DNA of 64,000 nucleotides from DAOUVR01 sp034430535 (GCA_964443325.1 CAYUCL010000005.1:1-64000), one strand, 5' to 3'; shown: positions 52,245 to 62,180, counted from the first letter of the stretch. A program made the numbers and translations. Notes: a model not told the origin generated them from the letters alone.

Positions 52245-54125
52245 ATGTACGGCTATGCAGGTACCATACTAACGGTTAACTTGACTGATGGAAGCGTAAA
52301 AAAAGAACCACTACCAGAGGACCTCGTTCGAGATTGGATTGGAGGCGAGGGTTTTGGCGCCAAATTGCTATGGGAAAGAATCAAGCCAGGAACGGATCCT
52401 CTATCTCCCGAAAATGTATTGATAATTACGACCAGCGCCTTCAGTGGTACAGTGTTCCCCCCAGGTTCGCGGACCCTGGTCAACTATAAATCGCCGCTTA
52501 CCGGGTTGTATGGCCAGAATGGCATGGGTGGTAGCTTTGCTCCGTATCTCCGCTTTGCCGGTTATGATGTGCTAATTATTGAAGGAAAAGCCGAGAAACC
52601 AGCGTACATCTTCATCGATAACGATGAAGTGGAGATAAGGGACGCAAGCCATCTTTGGGGCAAACTGGGATCGGAGACGGATGCGTTATTGCAAGATGAG
52701 ATAGGTGATACCAATATTCAAATCATTCGTATAGGCCCAGCGGGAGAAAAATTGAACCGTTTGGCCTGCATGACGTCCGGCTACAATCGGGCCTTCGGCA
52801 AGGGGGGTAATGGAGCGGTAGCGGGATCAAAAAACCTCAAAGCAATAGCCGTGCGGGGCAGAGGCAGCATCCCTGCCTATGACCCGGCGGAGCTGAAGCA
52901 GGTTGCCACCAGAGTCTACAGAAGCTGCAGAGAAGGGGCAGGCGCGCTTCTCAGTCAGTATCATCTTCATTTTGGTAACTCAATGTATGCCGGTACTATG
53001 GGCATCCCCAGCCGTCACTTTCAGCAGGGCTACTGGGACAAAGGGGAGAGTCTGTACCATGAGAACCTGATGGAGAAACTCTACACCGGTGAAGACTACT
53101 ACTGCTGGGGTTGCCCTCCCAGAAGTGGAAAGGTCCTGTCACCGAAGAAAGGCCCCTATAAAGGGCATAAGGTCGATGTGAAGATCGAGGCGGACTGGGC
53201 GTGGGGCTATAACATGATGATTGACGACCTAGATGCGCTCTGTGAGATTTGGCACCTTTGTAGTGAATACGGAGTCGATATCAACGGCAGCGCGGAATGG
53301 GCGGGGTGGCTGGCTGAGTGCCAGGAGCAGGGTATCTTAACCCCTGAAGATTGCGGAGGCTTGGAGGTAAAGTTTGGTGATGGTGAGTCATGCATCAGGC
53401 TGCTAAAAGCTATTTTTGCCCGAGAGGGATTCGGGGACTTGCTGGCTGAGGGACCCAAAATAGCAGCGGACAAAGTGGGAAAAGGAACAGAGAAATACGT
53501 TATGCACTGTAAGGGGTCGCCACTGGAGGCTGAGGAGTTCAGGGCAGACAAGGCGCTTCTGCTTAGCACGGCTACGACGGAGCGGGGTGGTTGCGTTAAT
53601 AGAGGCTGGACATACGGTATCAACTACGCCAGCATACTTCAGTCGGATGTGACCGGGCTTACTGAAAAGCCCGACCCATTGGCGGAGAAAGGTGTAGGCA
53701 GGTGGCTGAAGCCCTACAAGGAGATGGTCCCGGGGATTTTGAACACCATGGGAGGCTGTCTTATTCTGTGGTGGTTTGGCAGATTTACCGCAACGGATGT
53801 GGTAGAAGGATACAAACACCTGACTGGACGAGATGTCAGCATTGAGGAAGGTCTCAAGGTCGGTGAGAAGATCATCAATCTATCAAGGGCGTTTAATGCG
53901 AGGGAAGGCTTTAGCAGGAAGGATGATACCATACCGCAAAGGTTTCTCTCCGAGCCGGTAAATGGTGGACCGCAGGATGGCGCACAGGTAGAGAACTTTG
54001 ATGCCATGATAGATGAGTACTACACCGAGGCCGGATTTGACCTGAAAACTGGGTGGCCAACACGGACAAAGCTCGAGGATTTGGGGCTGAAGTACGTTGC
54101 AGACGAGCTGTATGCTGGGGGGTAA
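52245..54125 (+). CDS. Aldehyde:ferredoxin oxidoreductase family protein, variant FeS site (1)
   Basis: A 626-residue AOR-family enzyme: YGYAGTILTVNLTDG start, TTSAFSGTVFPPGSRTLVNY cofactor region, IGPAGEKLNRLACM. At the FeS site it has YYCWGCPPRSGK: the first two Cys of CxxCxxxC are there but the third is Ser. A later Cys in MGGCLILWW is kept. So the cluster would need another ligand or is altered. GAAAGGAAGAGG precedes the ATG. First of two tandem paralogs, followed by DUF1326 and two ferredoxins. Confidence 0.92.
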   Translation: MYGYAGTILTVNLTDGSVKKEPLPEDLVRDWIGGEGFGAKLLWERIKPGTDPLSPENVLIITTSAFSGTVFPPGSRTLVNYKSPLTGLYGQNGMGGSFAPYLRFAGYDVLIIEGKAEKPAYIFIDNDEVEIRDASHLWGKLGSETDALLQDEIGDTNIQIIRIGPAGEKLNRLACMTSGYNRAFGKGGNGAVAGSKNLKAIAVRGRGSIPAYDPAELKQVATRVYRSCREGAGALLSQYHLHFGNSMYAGTMGIPSRHFQQGYWDKGESLYHENLMEKLYTGEDYYCWGCPPRSGKVLSPKKGPYKGHKVDVKIEADWAWGYNMMIDDLDALCEIWHLCSEYGVDINGSAEWAGWLAECQEQGILTPEDCGGLEVKFGDGESCIRLLKAIFAREGFGDLLAEGPKIAADKVGKGTEKYVMHCKGSPLEAEEFRADKALLLSTATTERGGCVNRGWTYGINYASILQSDVTGLTEKPDPLAEKGVGRWLKPYKEMVPGILNTMGGCLILWWFGRFTATDVVEGYKHLTGRDVSIEEGLKVGEKIINLSRAFNAREGFSRKDDTIPQRFLSEPVNGGPQDGAQVENFDAMIDEYYTEAGFDLKTGWPTRTKLEDLGLKYVADELYAGG

Positions 54126-54254
54126 GTGAGAGGCCTAGAAAGAATTTAGAATAGGAGGTGAGCATACGGGTTTATTTATAATATGTGATGTAATAGCGCC
54201 CAAGAGGTCATAAGATGGACTACAGAGTCAAATATAGAAACAGGAAAGGGGAAA

Positions 54255-56138
54255 ATGGACGGCTACGCAGGTACGATACTGACGGTTAACTTGAGTGATG
54301 GAAGGGTGAAAAAAGACCCATTACCGGAGGACCTCGTCCGAGATTGGATTGGAGGCGAGGGTATTGGCGCCAAATTGCTATGGGATAGAATCAAGCCAGG
54401 AACAGACCCTCTATCTCCTGAAAGTGCATTGATATTTACCACCAGCGCGTTTACTGGAACTGTATTCCCACCGGGCAGCCGGCTCTTCTTAAGCTTCAAA
54501 TCACCGCTCACCGGATTGTACGGACAGAATGCTATGGGCGGGAGCTTCGCCCCGCAACTGAAGCTTGCTGGCTACGATGTCTTGATAGTTGAAGGCAAAG
54601 CTGAGAAACCGGTGTACATCTTTATAGATGACGATGAGGTACAAATAAAGGATGCTGGCCATCTGTGGGGCAAGCTGGGTGAGGAAGTGGACGAGTTACT
54701 GAGGGAAGAGATTGGCGATAGGCGAGTTGAAGTGATTCGCATCGGCCCGGCCGGTGAAAACCTGAACCGGCTTGCATGCATAACGAGCTCAATTAACAGA
54801 GCACTCGCCAGGGGCGGCAATGGAGCAGTCATGGGCTCCAAGAATCTGAAGGCAATTGCTGCGCGGGGTACAGGTAGAATCCCGGTTCATGACAAGGCGG
54901 GTCTGGGGGAGGTTGCGGCTAGGGTTTATAAATCCTGTAGAGAGAGCCCGGCGGGAGCTGCTTTAGGGAAATACGATACCCACATTGTTCATGGTCTCTA
55001 TGCCGTCAATCAGAGCATCCCATCACATCACTGGCAGCAGGGATACTGGGAGAAAGCGGAGAAGTTGTTCCACGAACCAATAGCAGAACAGCTATTCACC
55101 GGTGAAAGTAGCCATTGCCCGGGGTGTCCCATAAAGGCGGGGAAGGTGCTATCTCCGAAGAAAGGACCCTATCAGGGGCACAAGGTTTCCGTTATGGCCG
55201 GGGAGGTATGGGCGTGGGGCAATAACCTCATGATCGATGACCTGGACGTACTCAGTGAGCTGTGGTACCAGGGTGCTCAAAATGGGGTCGATCTCCATTC
55301 TGCTGCTGAGTGGCCGCTATGGCTGGCTGAGTGCCAGGAGCGGGGTATCTTAACCCCTAAAGATTGTGGAGGGTTGGAGGTGAAGTTTGGTGACGGCCAA
55401 TCTGTCCTCAGGTTGCTGGAAGCCATTTTTGCGCGAGAGGGATTCGGAGACCTGCTGGCTGAGGGGCCCAAAATAGCAGCAGAAAGGATAGGCAAGGGCT
55501 CGGAAGAATACGTCATGCACACCAAGGGGGCACCATTGGCATCCCAGGAGTTCAGGGCAAACAAGTCGCTTCTGCTTACCGCAGCGGTTGAGGAGAGAGC
55601 TGGATTCGGCCATAGAAACTATACCTGGCCTGTAGTCTGGCTTGGTAATCTCATGCCAGAGATTACCGGGCTGACAGAGAAGCCCGATGCATTGGAGGAG
55701 AAGGGCATTGCGAAATGGCTCAAACCCTATAGGGAGGCGCTCCCAGGTATTTCAAACACTATGGGAGGATGCCACCTTCTGTGGTGGTTCACATTCAGTA
55801 GCACTGATGTAGTAGAGGGATATAAATATTTGACTGGACGCGATATAAGCATTAAAGATGCTCTAAAGGTCGGAGAAAGAACCATCAATCTGGCAAGGGC
55901 GTTCAATTGCCGGGAGGGATTCAGTCGTAAAGATGATACTATGCCAAAGAGAATCCTCACAGAACCGATACACGGAGGACCGCAGGATGGCGCTCGAGTA
56001 AAGGACTTCGAAGCCATGTTAGATGAGTACTATACCGAGGCCGGCTTTGACATCGAATCAGGATGGCCAACGCGAGCCAAGCTCGAGGAACTGGAACTGA
56101 AGGATGTGGTAGAAGAACTATACGTTAAGGGTATTTGA
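54255..56138 (+). CDS. Aldehyde:ferredoxin oxidoreductase family protein, variant FeS site (2)
   Basis: A 627-residue paralog of the preceding gene, with roughly two thirds identical positions by eye and the same start YAGTILTVNLSDG. The FeS site reads SHCPGCPIKAGK, again with two Cys and no third (Ala), and MGGCHLLWW holds the distal Cys. The shared loss supports a duplication after the change. AAAGGGGAAA precedes the ATG. The pair may form a heterodimer or use different substrates. Confidence 0.92.
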   Translation: MDGYAGTILTVNLSDGRVKKDPLPEDLVRDWIGGEGIGAKLLWDRIKPGTDPLSPESALIFTTSAFTGTVFPPGSRLFLSFKSPLTGLYGQNAMGGSFAPQLKLAGYDVLIVEGKAEKPVYIFIDDDEVQIKDAGHLWGKLGEEVDELLREEIGDRRVEVIRIGPAGENLNRLACITSSINRALARGGNGAVMGSKNLKAIAARGTGRIPVHDKAGLGEVAARVYKSCRESPAGAALGKYDTHIVHGLYAVNQSIPSHHWQQGYWEKAEKLFHEPIAEQLFTGESSHCPGCPIKAGKVLSPKKGPYQGHKVSVMAGEVWAWGNNLMIDDLDVLSELWYQGAQNGVDLHSAAEWPLWLAECQERGILTPKDCGGLEVKFGDGQSVLRLLEAIFAREGFGDLLAEGPKIAAERIGKGSEEYVMHTKGAPLASQEFRANKSLLLTAAVEERAGFGHRNYTWPVVWLGNLMPEITGLTEKPDALEEKGIAKWLKPYREALPGISNTMGGCHLLWWFTFSSTDVVEGYKYLTGRDISIKDALKVGERTINLARAFNCREGFSRKDDTMPKRILTEPIHGGPQDGARVKDFEAMLDEYYTEAGFDIESGWPTRAKLEELELKDVVEELYVKGI

Positions 56139-56231
56139 TAGGGCTTGAAGAAGCTGATAGCTTTACTGTTACCTCGGCAGCCATAAATCCGGCGAGAAAA
56201 GCCATTAGACTAAAATGAAAGGAGGGATATC

Positions 56232-56819
56232 ATGGCTTGGAAACTAAAAGGGAATTGGTACGAAACGTGCGCTTCGCAGGGCCAGTGTGCCCACTACTTC
56301 GGTCGGGATAGAGAAGATCCATGCAAGTCGTTCCAGTTGTTTGAGATCACGGAGGGCGAGATCGACGGCGTGGATATAAGCGGTATCTTGGTGATGACGT
56401 TCGCCGACCTTTTCTCTTCGACATTTGCCGGTCTGATGGGTGAGGGCGGTGAAGGTGGCGTGTACATCAGCGACAAGGCCACCGAAGAGCAGAGGAAGGT
56501 ACTGGAGCCTTTCTTCGCCAACAACGTACCAGGCTGGCTCCTGACGCGAAAGGTCCTCGGGCTCAGGTTCGTTCCCATTAGCCTGACAAAGGAGGACAAC
56601 ACCTACCACATCACCATGCCCTACGGCGAGATCAAGATGACGCCGACGGCCGGGCTCGATGGCAATCCGGTTCGGGTGGAGAACTCGTTTTTCAACGCCG
56701 TGTTCCCCCAGATCAACGTGTGCAACTGCCACTTCTGGAAATACAAGGACTTCGGCAAGGACTTCGACTTCAAGAATAGAGCCAGCGTCATCAGTGAATT
56801 TAGTATGCAGGGTGGCTAG
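56232..56819 (+). CDS. DUF1326 family protein
   Basis: A 195-residue protein with the DUF1326 layout: WKLKGNWYETCASQGQCAHYF at the start, FEITEGEIDGVDISG, then ATEEQRKVLEPFF. The Cys near the start (usually C-x-C-x-x-C-P-C) are only partly kept (two Cys). Function of the family is unknown. AAAGGAGGGAT before ATG 56232; fourth in the AOR operon if co-transcribed. It has no signal peptide. Confidence 0.78.
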   Translation: MAWKLKGNWYETCASQGQCAHYFGRDREDPCKSFQLFEITEGEIDGVDISGILVMTFADLFSSTFAGLMGEGGEGGVYISDKATEEQRKVLEPFFANNVPGWLLTRKVLGLRFVPISLTKEDNTYHITMPYGEIKMTPTAGLDGNPVRVENSFFNAVFPQINVCNCHFWKYKDFGKDFDFKNRASVISEFSMQGG

Positions 56820-56942
56820 AAGGGCAACGGCGGTCGCAGGATCATGTAAGAGTAACCAATAATTTGATAACATGAACTAGTAAATCCTAAAGTCCAAGAG
56901 AGGGCTTTGGCAAGCTGAGTTAATTTGAAAGGAGGAGCTAAT

Positions 56943-57848
56943 TTGTGTGACAAATGCGCAGCGGAAGGCCTGGCCAGGGTCTTCGGCAAGGATGCGTGTC
57001 GGTGGTACTTCAGCACCGATGCATATGATTACCAGCACGCCTATGAGGCCGACCAGAAGTTCCTGGAGTATGCCGAGCAGTATGAGATACTGAACTCGAT
57101 TAATCCCGGGAAGTTCGGGGCTGAGTGGGTGAAGAAAGTAGTGGAAGGCGGGCGCGTGGCTCAGGTTGTAACCTTGGAGGAATCACTGGAGCTCCTCCGC
57201 ATAGCCAAGGAGGCTAACGAAGGCGAGAGTCTGATATGCTTGAACATGACTTGCATCTGCAAGAGGACGCGTGGCGGCGATGTGACCGAGCCAATCTGCA
57301 TGTTCTTCATACACCCCCCGAAGGAGGAACACGCGCGGGAGATGTTCGCCAGCCGCATCTTCTCATCGGGTGAGCGAGAGTCCTTCTACTTCTACGACCC
57401 TGTTGATTTAGACAAGATGAAGGAGCTGTTGCTGGACTACGAGAAGAGACTGGGACTGGTACACACCGTTTTCACCATCGGTTTCCCCAGCATTATCACC
57501 CTGTGTAATTGTGAGATGCCGTACTGCCATTCGATGAGGCAGCGTCTTCTCTACGGCGTCGAGGACGCGTTCGTCGAAGGCTACTACGTGGCACGTATCA
57601 ACAACGACAAGTGCATCGGGTGCGGCGAGTGTGAGAGGCAGTGCCAGTTCGGCGCCATTCGTCTCGACCGCAAACTGGAGAAGGTGGTCCACATGCCGAC
57701 CAACTGCTTTGGCTGCGGGATATGCCGTAGCGTGTGTCCGGCAGATGCCATAGAGATGGTGGAACGGGAGACGGTAACGCTACTGCCGAAGAAGGAGCCT
57801 TATGGTGTGCACCATCCCATTGCTCTGCATGAGGAGAGCGTGCAATGA
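56943..57848 (+). CDS. Cys-rich protein with C-terminal 2x[4Fe-4S] ferredoxin domain
   Basis: A 301-residue protein. The N-terminal 220 residues include scattered Cys (CDKCAAE, CLNMTCICKRT, LCNCEMPYC) that could bind another cluster. Residues about 222-285 hold CIGCGECERQCQFG and CFGCGICRSVCPAD. TTG 56943 is the likely start with AAAGGAGGAG just before it; ATG is lacking. Overlaps the next gene by ATGA. It may pass electrons from the AORs to a later carrier (inference from order). Confidence 0.83.
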   Translation: MCDKCAAEGLARVFGKDACRWYFSTDAYDYQHAYEADQKFLEYAEQYEILNSINPGKFGAEWVKKVVEGGRVAQVVTLEESLELLRIAKEANEGESLICLNMTCICKRTRGGDVTEPICMFFIHPPKEEHAREMFASRIFSSGERESFYFYDPVDLDKMKELLLDYEKRLGLVHTVFTIGFPSIITLCNCEMPYCHSMRQRLLYGVEDAFVEGYYVARINNDKCIGCGECERQCQFGAIRLDRKLEKVVHMPTNCFGCGICRSVCPADAIEMVERETVTLLPKKEPYGVHHPIALHEESVQ

Positions 57849-58195
57849 AAGAGGATGTCGAGCGAATCCGTCAGTCAGACATGGGCTTTCCCGAGTTGGA
57901 GGTGCTGGAGGCGTACAAAAAGGCGCCGGTGATTACCGTGGGCGAGGAGTGTACCCAGCCCCAGGAATGCCGCAAGTGCATGGAGATCTGCGCCACCAAG
58001 GTATTTGTGATTATTCCCGACGCCAAGCTGGTGCCGCATACCAGGTATCCGTTGATCAGGGAAGGTTTTGAGCTGGCGGCCGCCCCTGAGGCGATGAGGG
58101 TAGTGGCGGCGGAACCGACGGTATGCACCCTGTGCATGGCCTGCGTGCGGGTGTGTCCGCTGCAGTGCATCACTATCGAGACGCCCTCCAAGTGA
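57845..58195 (+). CDS. Ferredoxin-type protein
   Basis: A 116-residue protein with CRKCMEICATKVF and CTLCMACVRVCPLQC, plus a single upstream Cys (GEECTQPQEC). The second motif has a full four-Cys set. Translation is coupled to the preceding gene by ATGA. Last gene of the AOR-DUF1326-ferredoxin run. Confidence 0.85.
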   Translation: MKEDVERIRQSDMGFPELEVLEAYKKAPVITVGEECTQPQECRKCMEICATKVFVIIPDAKLVPHTRYPLIREGFELAAAPEAMRVVAAEPTVCTLCMACVRVCPLQCITIETPSK

Positions 58196-58327
58196 TCACA
58201 ATTTAGCTGCCTGCTTGCATCTCTTTACCTTCAAGCATACGAAGGCAGGTCTTTCAGTTGTCACCAGAGAAGCTGTAGTGGATGGTAAATACATACTTGG
58301 TTAAGGACTGCATTTAACCTCTGCCGT

Positions 58328-58951
58328 TTAATACCATGACTTTATGTGATTAGCGATGATATCTATCGCTTCGAAAAGATCAGGCGTGGGTAGGAAGTAG
58401 CCGGTCCTGACCCTGGCATACTGGTGCTTGGGCTCAGGATAGATGGAAATGCCGCCCTTGAGGGCACTAAGGTCAGCTTGCAATAGTTTATCCTTCAGTC
58501 CATAGTCGAAATTGAGCTTCTGGACCAGAAAATCATCTCCTTTCCATTCGATACCAATTACCTTACCCTTGAACAGCGAGCTCTTCTTCGTGCTCATCTT
58601 GCTTTTCTTCTTCTTGCTTCCCCCCATAAAGCTAGGCCTGTTTACCAGAAAGTCGAGATAGTAGTTGACCCCATACTGGCTGGCCACGCCGATAACATTT
58701 ATTGAATTTATGTTATAGTCTGTCAGTTTAATAGTCCCTACCAGCCTGTGCCCCCAGGAGCGTTTCTGTCCCTTTCTTTCCTCGCCGCCGCCTTTCTCCA
58801 GTGCAGATGCCTTAACGCCTATCCCTTGAAGGTGCTGGTAAAGCTCTTCTACCTTTTTTTGCCCACCCTTCCTCAGTTTCCATAACGCGATAGGCAATCC
58901 TATAGCTAGCGAAAGCGCAAACAAAATAGGGAAGATATTGCTCCAGTCCAC
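58328..58951 (-). CDS. Membrane-anchored hypothetical protein
   Basis: A 207-residue protein with one N-terminal membrane segment (IFPILFALSLAIGLPIALW) and a soluble, Lys-rich remainder (GGSKKKKSKMSTKKSS at about 110-125). The C-terminal half alternates strands and helices with no motif I know. Start ATG 58951, with AGGAGGGC upstream on the minus strand. Role unknown. Confidence 0.7.
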   Translation of the reverse strand: MDWSNIFPILFALSLAIGLPIALWKLRKGGQKKVEELYQHLQGIGVKASALEKGGGEERKGQKRSWGHRLVGTIKLTDYNINSINVIGVASQYGVNYYLDFLVNRPSFMGGSKKKKSKMSTKKSSLFKGKVIGIEWKGDDFLVQKLNFDYGLKDKLLQADLSALKGGISIYPEPKHQYARVRTGYFLPTPDLFEAIDIIANHIKSWY

Positions 58952-59101
58952 CTGCCCTCCTCGTCTTCACTTGGTTATTACAGTGAAGGTTATGATACCT
59001 GACAGGATTGATTCCAGCAAGAATGCACGTTCCCCGATATGACTGGCGACGCCCTACCTCCTCCCGAGCGTATCCATCACTGCGGCGAACCAAAGCACAT
59101 C

Positions 59102-59193
59102 GTCATTCTGAGCCGAAGCTCTGAGCCGTAGCTCTGAGCCGTAGCTCTGAGCAAAGCGAAGAGACAGCGAAGAGGAAGCGAAGAATCTCGGTA
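59102..59193. repeat. Dispersed repeat with internal 13-bp tandem units
   Basis: GTCATTCTGAGC and AAGCGAAGAATCTCGG flank a short array of CTGAGCCG(A/T)AGCT units starting at 59108, 59121 and 59134, with a partial fourth. The outer sequence occurs reversed at about 31742-31772. The gap 58952-59464 otherwise has only the repeat below. Confidence 0.65.
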
Positions 59194-59242
59194 GTGGGAT
59201 TCTTCGGTCACTGCGCACCCTTCCGAGGCTATTCGAAAATCT

Positions 59243-59325
59243 TGGGTAGGTTGGAGCCCTTCAACTGAAGGGCTCCAACCACACCTAGAGCACCCCGATA
59301 TAATCGGGGTAGGCTACCCTATTTT
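59243..59325. repeat. Composite palindromic repeat, 59 kb copy
   Basis: TGGGTAGGTTGGAGC ... GGCTCCAACC hairpin, CCTAGAGCA, the palindrome CCCCGATATAATCGGGG and GGGTAGGCTACCC. It matches 31882-31952 in order and spacing. Palindromes may form a cruciform or RNA stem array. Confidence 0.7.
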
Positions 59326-59464
59326 ACCAACTTACTGGACACCTTTGGTGTTCCTAATCCGCCTCTGCCCTTTGCCACAATCGAAGCTTATACTCAACGT
59401 TGTCAGCATATTCTGAAGCTGATATGATTGGTCCAGAGCCAGTGATAGAGAAGGTTTACTTGCT

Positions 59465-60376
59465 ATGGCTATAATCAAAACGGAAAACTTGGCCAAGCGC
59501 TTCAAAGACGTATTGGCGGTAGATTATGTAAATCTGGAGATAGAGGAGGGTGAATGCTTCGGTCTATTAGGGCCTAATGGGGCAGGCAAGACCTCGCTGA
59601 TCAGGATGGTAACCGCTGTGTCACCCACCACGGCTGGCCGAATATGGGTGCGGGGCAAGGACCTTGAGCGGTCCGCCCGGGAAGCGAAAGCTATGATGGG
59701 GGTTGTGCCGCAACTGGACAACCTCGATCCAGACCTGACCGTGTTGCAGAACCTGATGACCTTCGCCCGCTACTTCAACATACCTAAAAATGAGGCACGC
59801 CGCCGCAGTACGGAACTATTGGGCCTGTTCAAGCTAGAAGACAAACGAAACAGCGCGATTCGTGAACTCTCAGGCGGCATGAGACGCAGGCTGCTCATCG
59901 CCCGCGGCCTTGTCAACAACCCAAGAATCATTATCCTTGATGAGCCGACTATTGGACTGGACCCACAGGCGCGACACCTGGTGTGGCACAAGCTCACCGA
60001 GCTGTATGCTCAAGGGGTCACTCGCATTCTGTGCACCCATAATATGGATGAGGCGGCGACCCTGTGTGATCGCGTGGCGATAATGAATGAAGGCAGAATT
60101 CTCGACCTCGATGCTCCCTCTACGTTGGTGGCCAGGCATGTAGGGAGTGAGGTGTGGGAGATCGAGGTGGCCTCACAGGAGAGGGAGAGGCTCCTAGCGA
60201 TGCTGGAGAGCCGTGGGTTCGACTTCGAGGATGCCGGCACTCACATCTATGTATTCCATGTCATACGGGATGATGCACTGAGTGGTATCGTCGGGGACGG
60301 GCACAAGTTGCGACAGCGGCCTGCCAACCTGGAGGACGTCTTCTTCCGACTCACCGGGAGGTCTCTGATCGAATGA
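59465..60376 (+). CDS. ABC-2 transporter ATP-binding protein (NodI-like)
   Basis: A 303-residue ATPase: Walker A GPNGAGKTSL, Q-loop VPQLDNLDPDL, signature RELSGGMRRRL, Walker B RIIILDEPTIGLDPQ and the H-loop CTHNMDEA. Its C-terminal ~80 residues resemble DrrA/NodI. It exports an unknown small molecule together with the permease, which overlaps it by ATGA. Confidence 0.94.
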   Translation: MAIIKTENLAKRFKDVLAVDYVNLEIEEGECFGLLGPNGAGKTSLIRMVTAVSPTTAGRIWVRGKDLERSAREAKAMMGVVPQLDNLDPDLTVLQNLMTFARYFNIPKNEARRRSTELLGLFKLEDKRNSAIRELSGGMRRRLLIARGLVNNPRIIILDEPTIGLDPQARHLVWHKLTELYAQGVTRILCTHNMDEAATLCDRVAIMNEGRILDLDAPSTLVARHVGSEVWEIEVASQERERLLAMLESRGFDFEDAGTHIYVFHVIRDDALSGIVGDGHKLRQRPANLEDVFFRLTGRSLIE

Positions 60377-61137
60377 AGCCCTTCTCATGGCGTTGCATCC
60401 GAATGTGGCAACGCAACAAGGATGTCTTCGTCAAGCTATGGCATTCCGAGGCGCCCGGCGCTATCGCCGAGCCTATCCTTATCCTGGTGGCCATGGGACT
60501 TGGCCTGGGTGCCTATGTGGGTCTGGTGGATGGTCAGCGCTACATCGAGTTCATTGCTCCTGGCATCATAGCCAGCTATGCCATGTTCAGCGCCAGCTTC
60601 GAATGCACCTATGGCACGTTCTTTCGTATGGAATATCAGAAGACCTTCGACGCCGTCATCGCCACTCCACTCAGCGTCGAGGATGTTATCGCTGGTGAAA
60701 TCTTCTGGGGAGCGACGCGATCAATGCTCACCGGCACGGTGATACTGACCATCGCCGCAGCCTTCCAGTTGGTGCATTCGCCATGGGCGATCCTGATACC
60801 GCTGGTCTGTTTCCTGGAGGGGGTTGTGTTCGCTTCGATCGCGGTGTTCTACACGTCGCTGGTGCCGGCCATCTATACCTTCAACTACTACTTCACCCTG
60901 TTCATCACGCCGATGTTCTTCTTCAGCGGCGTGTTCTTTCCCCTCTCCTCTTTTCCTGAGATAGTGCAGAACCTGAGCTGGATAATACCCCTGACACCGG
61001 TAGTTCATCTAACCCGCTCGCTGGTGAGCGGAGACGTGCACTTCGGCTTGCTGTGGTCGTTCGGTCTCATTCTCCTCTTCGCTGCCGGATTCTTCGCCCT
61101 ATCGCTTGTTACCATGAGACGGAGGTTAGCCATATGA
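60373..61137 (+). CDS. ABC-2 transporter permease (NodJ-like)
   Basis: A 254-residue membrane protein with six predicted segments and the ABC-2 signature LFITPMFFFSGVFFPLSSFP. ATG 60373 overlaps the ATPase stop. Forms the membrane part of an efflux pump; substrate unknown (drug, polysaccharide or lipid are common for the family). Confidence 0.93.
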   Translation: MKPFSWRCIRMWQRNKDVFVKLWHSEAPGAIAEPILILVAMGLGLGAYVGLVDGQRYIEFIAPGIIASYAMFSASFECTYGTFFRMEYQKTFDAVIATPLSVEDVIAGEIFWGATRSMLTGTVILTIAAAFQLVHSPWAILIPLVCFLEGVVFASIAVFYTSLVPAIYTFNYYFTLFITPMFFFSGVFFPLSSFPEIVQNLSWIIPLTPVVHLTRSLVSGDVHFGLLWSFGLILLFAAGFFALSLVTMRRRLAI

Positions 61138-61272
61138 AAAGGTTTACGCCGTCAAACTACTTCACCAGGTGCGACCGCCCAGGTGAATGCGCCTTTCTAT
61201 ATGCTAACATTGAAAATTCTCCTGTTGAACTATAGTATAATAATCGGGGACAAACGTTTATTGGGGGTTAAA

Positions 61273-61686
61273 ATGGCTGACTACATAGAGTTATGGCAAC
61301 TAAAGGACTCGCTCAAAGCTGAGGTAAAGAACAGCATCATGGCTGAAATTGAGGAGATTGCGAAACTACAAACCCTAGATTTGAATAGGGCGATAAACGA
61401 GATGCTGGAAGAAACCGCTCAAAAGATCCTGGATGAGGTTCACCTGGAAAAGGTAACCAAGCCTATGCTTGACAACACGGTTCGCAATGTTATGGAGACA
61501 CAATATCCTGAATTGATACAAAAAGCTGTATCGAGTGCTCAGTATCCTCAGTTGATACAAAAGGCTCTGGCGGTAGCAACGCCCGAAATTAAAAAGGCCA
61601 AGGATGTTTTTAGCGAAGTACTGGAGCAAGCGGTTAAAGAAGTCATAAAAGAAGCTATCGTAGAATCAGTTGGCAAAGCAACATAG
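61273..61686 (+). CDS. Helical, repeat-bearing hypothetical protein
   Basis: A 137-residue protein starting MADYIELWQLKDSLKAEVKN. It is almost entirely helical; YPELIQKAVSSAQ and YPQLIQKALAVAT form a short internal duplication near residues 77-103. ATG 61273 follows TGGGGGTT, and TATAAT occurs at 61236-61241. Unknown function. Confidence 0.68.
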   Translation: MADYIELWQLKDSLKAEVKNSIMAEIEEIAKLQTLDLNRAINEMLEETAQKILDEVHLEKVTKPMLDNTVRNVMETQYPELIQKAVSSAQYPQLIQKALAVATPEIKKAKDVFSEVLEQAVKEVIKEAIVESVGKAT

Positions 61687-62180
61687 GTATCTGTTTGTCA
61701 ATCGCTCATTCCGGGCTATTTTCACATAGCGATGTAATCTACTGTCAAATGACAGCCTCTCGTGGTCGGCCAATGATGTCGTTCAGATAGGTAAGAGCCA
61801 TCTTCTCATCATTGCCAGGCTTGTCCCGGCGAAAGTAATAGAATAGATTCTCCCTCCGCCTAGCCCTCTCCCATCAAGGGAGACGAATGGGGGCAGGAGT
61901 ATCTTACAAGCTTACTTCCCAAGGCGGATAAGCGGGAACATACGAGATTGCTTTACCGTCTACTGGCAGGGATATCCTACGAGGGGTAATGCAGAGGGAT
62001 CTTCCGTCTCATGGAGGTCTGGGGGGTTCTGCCAGAGGTTCATTTCAGGGGTGAAGGGACCGGCTAAAAAAGGCAGCGATGCTGCGAAGCGGCTTAATCA
62101 TGAAGAGGTGATATGACATTGATCATACAAGCGAGTAAAGACGTCGTTTAATAATCTTGCCTCCTGCATTTGGGACCAAT

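Noticed and set aside
56244..56873. A 209-residue frame opposite the DUF1326 gene
   Set aside because: DUF1326 motifs and a strong ribosome site support the plus strand.
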